Of a stretch of 7,165 nt of DNA, positions 1-6,600 are shown piece by piece; position 1 is the first letter of the stretch; each line of letters begins with the position of its first letter. Source of the stretch: CAYVBE01 sp964448935 (GTDB lineage: Bacteria > Planctomycetota > Brocadiia > SM23-32); contig CAYVBE010000205.1 of the NCBI GenBank assembly GCA_964448935.1, positions 1 to 7,165 on the forward strand, given 5' to 3'. The notes under the pieces were generated by a model that saw only the letters and a list, made by a program, of their open reading frames with translations, was not told the origin of the DNA and did not search any database. The position numbers and the translations under genes were made by a program.

Positions 1-49
1 GACCTTGCCAGAATGGCTCTGAACCCCGAAACTCAAGTGTTATGGACCA

Positions 50-247
50 CTAGCCGTTGTTGACCAGTTCGGCGAACTTCTCGAAGCTTCGGTCGTAGCT
101 TGCTTCGGCGTCGGGCGGGAAACAGCATCCGGGCAACTGGCGGCTGCGCAGGTGGTATTGCAGGCATTCGCAGCAAAGGCCTTTGCGCGAGCACCCGGGA
201 TAGGTGCAGGCGCAGGATTCCAGGTTTTCCTCTTTCCGGCACTCCAT
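50..247 (-). CDS. Small cysteine-rich protein, DUF6485 family
   Basis: This 65-residue protein has nine cysteines (residues 3, 12, 14, 19, 25, 26, 28, 41, 42) and His32, an arrangement that suggests metal (zinc or Fe-S) binding. The opening MECRKEEN, the central SRKGLCCECLQYH, the LPGCCFP segment and the tail YDRSFEKF match the pattern I know for the DUF6485 family, small cytosolic proteins of unknown function, and the length is normal for that family. It has no signal peptide or membrane segment. The ATG at 245-247 is preceded by GGAG about 10 bases upstream, and the family motif starts at residue 1, so this start is well supported. It is the last gene of the minus-strand run, 66 bases after the preceding stop, so it may be co-transcribed or have its own promoter. 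Family assignment is from memory of the motif; the metal binding is inferred. Confidence 0.88.
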   Translation of the reverse strand: MECRKEENLESCACTYPGCSRKGLCCECLQYHLRSRQLPGCCFPPDAEASYDRSFEKFAELVNNG

Positions 248-257
248 GGGCTTCAGA

Positions 258-261
258 CTCC
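258..261 (-). promoter_or_regulatory. Probable ribosome binding site of the DUF6485-type gene
   Basis: On the minus strand GGAG (within GCGGAG) lies 10 bases before the ATG at 247, at the long end of usual Shine-Dalgarno spacing. It sits in the 7-base loop of a short inverted repeat (TTCAG at 264-268 read on the minus strand, CTGAA at 252-256). The stem is only five base pairs, so a regulatory role is doubtful. It supports the chosen start. Confidence 0.4.
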
Positions 262-313
262 GCCTGAAAGATATCCGACCGGTCCGGTGCTGATGAGGCA
301 GTCCGGGCTGCGG

Positions 314-1678
314 CTACTCCGTGAAGAGCACGGGTCCGCCGGGGAGCTGTTTGTCCGCCTCTCGGAGCTGCTGCAGGCCGGCCTGGGCCATCTGGGCCAG
401 GCCGGGTTCTTCACTGAGCAACTCCAGGTTATGCACGACGTATCGGCGCACATAGGCGTCCTGGTCTTCCGCACGTGGCAGCTCATACTGCTCCCTGTTC
501 TGCAGATAGTCCAGTCCCACCCGGATGAGGAGTTGCATGCACTCGTTGACGCGGCGCGCGTTCGCCTGCCGCATCTCCCGTTCGTGCTCATCGCGGGTGA
601 GGCGCACCGTTTCGACGGCCATCACGGGGTTGATCGAGGTCCTGGCCGCGAAGGTGCCCAGGAAGCGGATGGTGTAGTAGCGATGGCGGATGAGCCAGAC
701 GCCTTCGCTGATCTGTTCGCGGACCCTGTCGCCCCGGTGGCGCAGCAGGCTGATGTACTGATAGATATGGGGGTGGTCTATCCTCTTGTCCTTGTTCACG
801 ATGTCGGTCAGCATCTGCTTTCCGGCGCGGGCCAGGGCCAGCATTCCGTTCAAGTATCTCTGTTCCCAATAGTCCGCGCGCTCGCGGCAGAGCGCCACAG
901 ACGGGTCCGGCATTGCGGTGTGCTCGCCCTGCAGCATTCTCTGGAAGTGGGGCACCGCATCCCGGCGGACGGGATCGTCGGAGTTGTCCCATTCGGTGAT
1001 GAGTATCTCCATGGCTTTCACTTCCGGGCCGACGAAGCCCTTCTTCTGAAAGTCGGCCAGCAGGGATTCCAGGCGGCGTTTCTCGAAGCCCTTGGGCATG
1101 GCGCGCGGTTCCTGGATCAACCAGGCCAGCACGTCCGTAATGCGTTGTTCTGCGTAACTCAACTCGGTTTCCGCCCGGCGCTCCTCGACCATCTCGCGCA
1201 CGGTCTCCACGACATCGGGCGTGAGCACGCTCTGGTCCAGTCCTCCGCCTTTGTGCATCTCCTCGGTGATCTTCCGGATGGTGTCGCGCCGCTTGGTGAT
1301 CACTTCCCAGGAGACGGCTTTTTGCAGGGCCATGGAGCGCGCCATGCGGGGGGCGTCCTCCTCGTCCTGCAGCAGTTCCTGGTTGCAGTAGAGGAAGGAA
1401 TCCAGCGGGCGCCATGCCAGGTCGTCCAGGGCCTGCTGGTGGCGCTGGGAATCGAAGTCCACCCGGGCTTCCATGCCGCCCTGTATCAGCGCCACGGCAT
1501 CGGTCAGCACGTGCTGGACGTAGAGAGACCAGATCGTGAAGGTGATGGCGTAGGCGGAGAGGCAGCCCAGCACGATGAACAGGGTGACCTTGACCCAGAG
1601 GGGTATGAGTCGACCGGTGGCCCGTTCCCGCAGTTGCGGGGTCGCTTGCTCTTTTTCGATGTCGGCAGCTTCGCTCAT
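314..1678 (-). CDS. Membrane-anchored helical protein of unknown function, possibly HEAT-like
   Basis: This 454-residue protein is not one I can name. Residues 1-28 are polar and end in basic residues, about 28-53 form one hydrophobic membrane helix, and the remaining 400 residues are polar, charged and largely helical. With no signal-peptidase site after the helix, it is probably an N-terminal anchor with the bulk outside the cytoplasmic membrane, though the orientation is inferred. Two stretches resemble HEAT/armadillo repeat units: residues 231-250 (DNSDDPVRRDAVPHFQRML) and 403-438 (DQDAYVRRYVVHNLELL and following). Cysteines are few (98, 264, 380). The ATG at 1676-1678 lies 16 bases after the stop of the OPT-like gene, so the two are likely translationally coupled; only a weak AGAG is seen upstream. 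A role as a partner or scaffold for the transporter genes is suggested by position only. Coding status is supported by length, tight spacing and shared strand. Confidence 0.82.
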   Translation of the reverse strand: MSEAADIEKEQATPQLRERATGRLIPLWVKVTLFIVLGCLSAYAITFTIWSLYVQHVLTDAVALIQGGMEARVDFDSQRHQQALDDLAWRPLDSFLYCNQELLQDEEDAPRMARSMALQKAVSWEVITKRRDTIRKITEEMHKGGGLDQSVLTPDVVETVREMVEERRAETELSYAEQRITDVLAWLIQEPRAMPKGFEKRRLESLLADFQKKGFVGPEVKAMEILITEWDNSDDPVRRDAVPHFQRMLQGEHTAMPDPSVALCRERADYWEQRYLNGMLALARAGKQMLTDIVNKDKRIDHPHIYQYISLLRHRGDRVREQISEGVWLIRHRYYTIRFLGTFAARTSINPVMAVETVRLTRDEHEREMRQANARRVNECMQLLIRVGLDYLQNREQYELPRAEDQDAYVRRYVVHNLELLSEEPGLAQMAQAGLQQLREADKQLPGGPVLFTE

Positions 1679-1694
1679 GGAACAGTTGGCTCTG

Positions 1695-3653
1695 TCAGAA
1701 GGGCACCATTGTGACGGCTTTAGCTATGAGGCGGATGGCGACGGAGCCCATGGACACAAGTCCCATGCCACAGGCAAATCCGGCGGCCAGCACGGGTGTG
1801 TACTCCCGCCAGTTGGTCCGGCCGAAGACCTTCTGCATATAGTAGCGGCCCAGGATTGCCCCGACGAATTGGGGAAAGGCCATGGCGGGGTCGCCAACCA
1901 CTCCCTGTATAGTGCCGTAAACGAACAGGGTGGGAGCCCCGACAAGACGCAGTATCGGATAGAGAATCAGCCCGTATCCCGCTCCCGCGCCGATATAGCG
2001 CCATTTGATGGCCTTCATGAAGAAGGCGTTGCCGGTGGTGGTGGCGGTCATCCAGAAGGCCCTCACTGTGGCGTCGCGCGGCCAGAAGCGCATGGCGAAG
2101 GGGTAGTCCTCCGGGATGTCGCTTATCTTGTAGAGGAAGGACCAGAACAGCAGGCTGGCCACGACGGCCAGCGGCAGCATGGTAAGCTGGGCCTTGAAGA
2201 TGCTGGTGAACTTGGTGCCGGTCAGCTCGACCTCGCGGAAGTGCGCGGCGCCCTGGCCGGCATCGCCCATGGGCACCGGTGCAAACCAGATGTCCACCCC
2301 CTTGTAGCCGCTCAGCACGAACGTGGCCTCCCGCACGTAGGGAATGCCGATGCGATGGCCCGTCAGGCCGTTGAGCCGGGCGCTGATATAGGACATGAAC
2401 GGTGTGTAGCCGAAGCCGAAGGCGATGAGTATCCACACCGGGAACTTCGGCACCAGCCAGTGACACAGGAGGATCATCCAGGAGGTTTTGGCGACGTAGA
2501 ACAGCAGTGCAATGACAACTGGAATGTCGCCGCGGCCCTTGGGCGGGGCCAGGGTGTTGACCGTTGTGGCCGCGCGTTCCTTGCGGCTGGCTATCATGCG
2601 GCTGGCTGCGGCGTAGATACCCAGCACAGCCACGGCGACGGCCGTGCCGATACGGAAACTCAGCCAGAAGTCGAACTGGTTGGCCAGGCCGGTCTCTATG
2701 TAGTCCATCCCCGGCTCCCACATCTGCAGGACGCCGGTCCGGTAGAGTATGGGGTTGAGTATGAGACGTCCCAGGACGCCCGCCACGAATCTGCCCATCA
2801 CCACCCAGAAGGGCAGCACGAACCCGACGAACACGCCGTTCAAGTTGGTGCTGATGGCCAGCGGGACCGCCCGGAACCACGGGATGTCCTGCAGTTGCAT
2901 GGTGAAGTCGTAGAAGGGCACCTGTATCAGGTACAGGTCACGGCGTAAGAAAACTCCTGACAGGACGGGCACCCCCACGTAGAGCAGTCCGAAGGCGATG
3001 CCGAGGGTGCTGCCCACCGAGAAGCACCGCCAGCGCCAGGTCTCCTCGTCGCTCTCGGCCAGGGCCGTGACGCCCTTGGCGCGGATAGGCGCCAGGGGGA
3101 AGGGCAGCCGCTCGATGTCGCTGGTCATCCGGAACAGGGCGTAGCCCAGGCTGAAGAAGCTGAGCCGCCGCCACAGGATGAGGAAGCCCATCAGGGCCAG
3201 CGCGGGCCACCAGTCCCGGTGCAGCAGGTTCCGCAGGGCATATGCCTCGCTGCCTGGCGGAGGGGCCTTCCAGAAGGGAATCTGATTGGCTATCTCGAAC
3301 TGGACTGCAGCGTCGCTACGCACGAAATACTGCATCCAGATAAAGGTCATTCCCTGGCGCATGATGGCCGCGCCCAGGATGCCCCAGGTGACGCTCCAGA
3401 TGACGAACATCTCCTGGCGTGTCAGGGTCGTGCGGCAGCGTTTGGCAATTTCCAGGAAGATGATCAGCGTCACCCACACGGCGGGCACGCCGAGCTGCTG
3501 GCCCAGCATCAGCCACATGAACATGGAGCCGGGCATGACCACGAAGGTCACGAAAAGCCCGGCCAGGATGGCCTTCAGGCCGAAGCCGTCCCGAAATTCG
3601 GTCGGCTCCTCCTGCTCGTTGCGCAGTTCCAGGTAGTCTTCGGTTTTCGCCAT
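1695..3653 (-). CDS. OPT-like polytopic membrane protein (DUF6785/DUF6784 type)
   Basis: This 652-residue protein has a short polar N-terminus (1-24) followed by about twelve or more hydrophobic segments, including about 26-50, 56-72, 83-105, 147-165, 213-235, 262-290, 333-350, 377-399, 403-420, 487-508, 555-600 and 617-645. I recognise features of the DUF6785 family with a C-terminal DUF6784 region. These include the early GLKAILAGLFVTFVVMPGSM, the mid-protein loop HFREVELTGTKFTSIFKAQ (471-489), then IPEDYPFAMRFWP (513-525), and the end segment with FGRTNWREYTPVLAAGFACGMGL (610-632). These families are distantly related to oligopeptide transporters (OPT), and length and topology fit, but no substrate has been shown to my knowledge. 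The ATG at 3651-3653 is 39 bases after the permease stop, with only a weak upstream GAGA. It is probably co-expressed with the permease and the anchored protein downstream. Confidence 0.87.
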   Translation of the reverse strand: MAKTEDYLELRNEQEEPTEFRDGFGLKAILAGLFVTFVVMPGSMFMWLMLGQQLGVPAVWVTLIIFLEIAKRCRTTLTRQEMFVIWSVTWGILGAAIMRQGMTFIWMQYFVRSDAAVQFEIANQIPFWKAPPPGSEAYALRNLLHRDWWPALALMGFLILWRRLSFFSLGYALFRMTSDIERLPFPLAPIRAKGVTALAESDEETWRWRCFSVGSTLGIAFGLLYVGVPVLSGVFLRRDLYLIQVPFYDFTMQLQDIPWFRAVPLAISTNLNGVFVGFVLPFWVVMGRFVAGVLGRLILNPILYRTGVLQMWEPGMDYIETGLANQFDFWLSFRIGTAVAVAVLGIYAAASRMIASRKERAATTVNTLAPPKGRGDIPVVIALLFYVAKTSWMILLCHWLVPKFPVWILIAFGFGYTPFMSYISARLNGLTGHRIGIPYVREATFVLSGYKGVDIWFAPVPMGDAGQGAAHFREVELTGTKFTSIFKAQLTMLPLAVVASLLFWSFLYKISDIPEDYPFAMRFWPRDATVRAFWMTATTTGNAFFMKAIKWRYIGAGAGYGLILYPILRLVGAPTLFVYGTIQGVVGDPAMAFPQFVGAILGRYYMQKVFGRTNWREYTPVLAAGFACGMGLVSMGSVAIRLIAKAVTMVPF

Positions 3654-3692
3654 GTTTGCAGCCGTTCTCGGTCAGTCAGTTGGCACGGCAGG

Positions 3693-6600
3693 TCAGGAAA
3701 CGCTCGGCTCCAGGCCGGGCAGGCCCGTGGCTCCTTCGCCGGTCTGTTCCAGCATCTCGGCTCCCTCTTGCGCCAGGCGTCTCTTGGCCTCGGGGGTCAC
3801 CAGGCGCCAGATCAGCAACTGCTTCCGCAGGTCCTTCAGGAACCCGAGGTTCATCCGGTGCCACGTCTGGAATTCACCGCTCTTGCGGGTGATGGTGAAG
3901 AACAGGTACGTTATCTCGCCTTCCTCCGGATCGGGGATGGAGGCTATTTTTACCCGTTGGCTCACGCCCATGTCCAGTGGAGCCACCCAGACATCGGCTT
4001 CCATGCAGATGGTCTCGCGGTCCTCGTGCTGTTCGGTGTAGAACTCCAGGTTGTCCGCGGTAAAGCTCCCCATGGCGTCCTCGTCGTTGCTCTCGAAATA
4101 CTCGTAGAGGTAAGCCATCACGCCCAGCGCCTCCTTGGCGCTGACGGTGAAGGGGAACCATATCTCCCACACGTCGCCGGAAGGCTTGGGGATGGTCATC
4201 TTGCGGGTCTCATCGGGCACGCTCAGCTTGCCCGCCATGCGGGCCGGATACGCCGTGGAGGCCAGCACCACCAGCACCACCAGCACCACGGACCAGACCG
4301 CGCTGATGCTGGAGTAGTTCAGCGACATGCCTTGCAGCAGCCAGGGCAGGTGGACGAGTATCTTGCTCATAAGCTGGCCGAAAATGTAGCCGAACATCGC
4401 GCCCATGACGGCGAACACGCTGCTCTCCGCAAAGAAGAGCGCGCCGATGTGCATGGGCGCCAGGCCAACGGAAGCATAGGTCTTGATCTCCGCCATGCGC
4501 TCGTAAACGGCTCCCAGCATGGTGTTGAACACAATGAGGGCGGCGATGATGATGGGCACCACCAGGCCCTTGAACCCGCCCATACTCAGCCCGCTGCGGG
4601 TGGCCACGCGGTGGACGGACGGCTCGGCGCCGCCTGTCTCGCGGTAGCCGGCGTAAAGGGCCAGGTTCACCCGGCTGAGCAGTTGTCGCAGCACCTGCTG
4701 GAAGGGCCGCAGCGCGCGTTCGGTCTCCGTGGTCGTGCCCGGACCGGCCGCTATGGCTCGCACCGTTCCGCCCAGACGCAGGTTCAACTCGTTGGGAACC
4801 ACCAGCACGCGGTCCGGCTCCATGTGGATGTACTGTTCCTCTTCTTCCTCTTTGGTGGATTTCTGGTGGACGAACTGCTCCACGTTCATCTGGCCGGTGG
4901 CCGTCAGCGCCAGCCCTGTCTGCTGCTGTCTGCCTTGCGCTCCGGCCTCCTTGAACTGCTGCGCTACGAAGTCAACCGGGGTGATCTCCTCGCCGTCCAG
5001 GTCCTCGTATCGGAACAACTGGTCGCTGTCGAACACCCCTACCACGCGGAGCTGCCTCCCGAGGACCGACACTTTGGCCTTGCCCACTTCCGGGTCTTCG
5101 ATGCGCAGGCTTTCGCGCATGCGGGCGGGCACGATGCAGACGAACGGCCAGTCGGGCATCGAGCGGTCGAACCACTTGTGCCGCAGGAACGTCTCGTCGT
5201 TGATGCCGGAGAAATGGCGCTCCTCCGGGCTGAGCCCGAGCAGGGCGTTGGCCACGGCCTTTCCGCGCTCGTTATCGGGCCGGGTGATGGAAAGCTGAAG
5301 CTGGCGGTTCTGGTCCTGGCTGACGAACCAGCTCCTCGGGGCCACGTGCATGCCCTGCACGTTGAAGAAGTTGTCCATGTCGTAAGTCACGAACTCCGAC
5401 AGCGGGCCCCAGCCCAGGCCGCGCAGCAGCACGCCCTCGTAGGGTGCCTCGCGCGCGGCGGCGTAGTCCAGCATTCGCGCCGGCATCACCTGGAAGCTGG
5501 TGAAGGAGAGGATCGTGAAGGTCAGCAGCACCAGCGTGACCGCCGTCAGACCGGTGCGCACCTTGCGCTTGCGCATGTTGGAGATGCCCAGCACGAAGGC
5601 GGCCATCGTGGCACTGGCCCGTGCCACGTCGGCCCGGTGGATCATGTCCACCTTCTGGCGGATGCGCTCCATGACGATGCCGAACTTGCCCAGCAGGTAC
5701 CACACGGTGCCCACGGCGGCCACCAGCATGAAGAAGCCGTCCAGGATGACGATGGGCGTCTGCGAGAGCTGGAAGGCCGGGTGCAGCGCGTGCAGGACCA
5801 GGTAGGAGATCAGGAACAGCACCGCCACGGCGCCCAGCTTCTTGCGGATGTCGGCGTAGTTGATCAGCAGGCGCTCGGCGAACAGCACGAAGGGCAGCAG
5901 CAGCGCGAAGTAGAACACCACGCCCTTCACCACGTCCGTGGCCGTGTCCCGCACGTCCGGATATATGCGGTTCTCCAGGCCCCGCGCCATGTTGATCTCG
6001 TAGTGGTAGCGATCGTAGCGCAGGTGGTCCAGCGCCCGCCGGGCGGCCTCCAGGTGCGCGCCTGCCTTCTCGAACAGGTCCCACACGGCGGACTTGGAGA
6101 TACCGCTGGCCCTGAGCCGGCGCAGGCGGTAGCGGTCCAGCTCGTGCATGTCGCGCGCGATCTTGAGGGCCGTGTAGTAGATGAAGTTCTGCCCCTGCCG
6201 GGCGGAGTAGCCGATTCCGGTTCTCTCCTTGCCTTCGTCCCGCTCCCCGGGAGGAGTTCTGCGGAAGTTGATCAGCAGCCCCTGGTAGTCCACGGTGCTG
6301 GAGGCCAGCAGGAACTTTACGTTACGGTCGCGCTGGGTGAAGTAGACGGCGCAGGGCTTGCTGTACTGGTCCTGCTGGGACTCCTGGCCCACGAAGGGCA
6401 CCAGGTACTGCAGCTCGCCGTTGGACTCGGCCCGCACCGCCGTGCTCTGCCCCAACACCTGCAGGGACAGGGGGTTGATCAGGTCGAAGATGGTGGAGGA
6501 GACGCAGCGGAAGAAGTTCAGCCGCACGTCTGTCTCCCGCTCGGTCCACTCCCGTTCTCGGGGGCGGTCGGTCGCCACCGGCAGGCCGGATTCCGCCACC

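Noticed and set aside
1..49. Transcription terminator after the last gene
   Set aside because: No stable GC-rich hairpin followed by a T-run is visible on the minus strand in these 49 bases; a terminator may lie beyond the left edge.
252..268. Hairpin enclosing the ribosome binding site of the small gene
   Set aside because: The stem is only five base pairs with a seven-base loop, which is likely to occur by chance. It is not enough to claim translational control.
152..1714. 520-residue open frame on the plus strand
   Set aside because: It lies antisense to the anchored protein and the cysteine-rich gene and spans their intergenic gap. Its His/Gly/Ala/Val-rich translation has no domain pattern, as expected for the shadow frame of a GC-rich gene.
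1575..2948. 457-residue open frame on the plus strand
   Set aside because: It is antisense to the OPT-like membrane gene. The translation is rich in His, Gly, Glu and Gln without motifs, whereas the minus-strand frame shows ordered membrane helices and family motifs.
4834..4852. Run of glutamate codons (KEEEEEE-like stretch) in the permease as a frameshift or slippage site
   Set aside because: The protein reads through in frame into sensible sequence on both sides. The run of five glutamates is an ordinary charged loop in the periplasmic domain.
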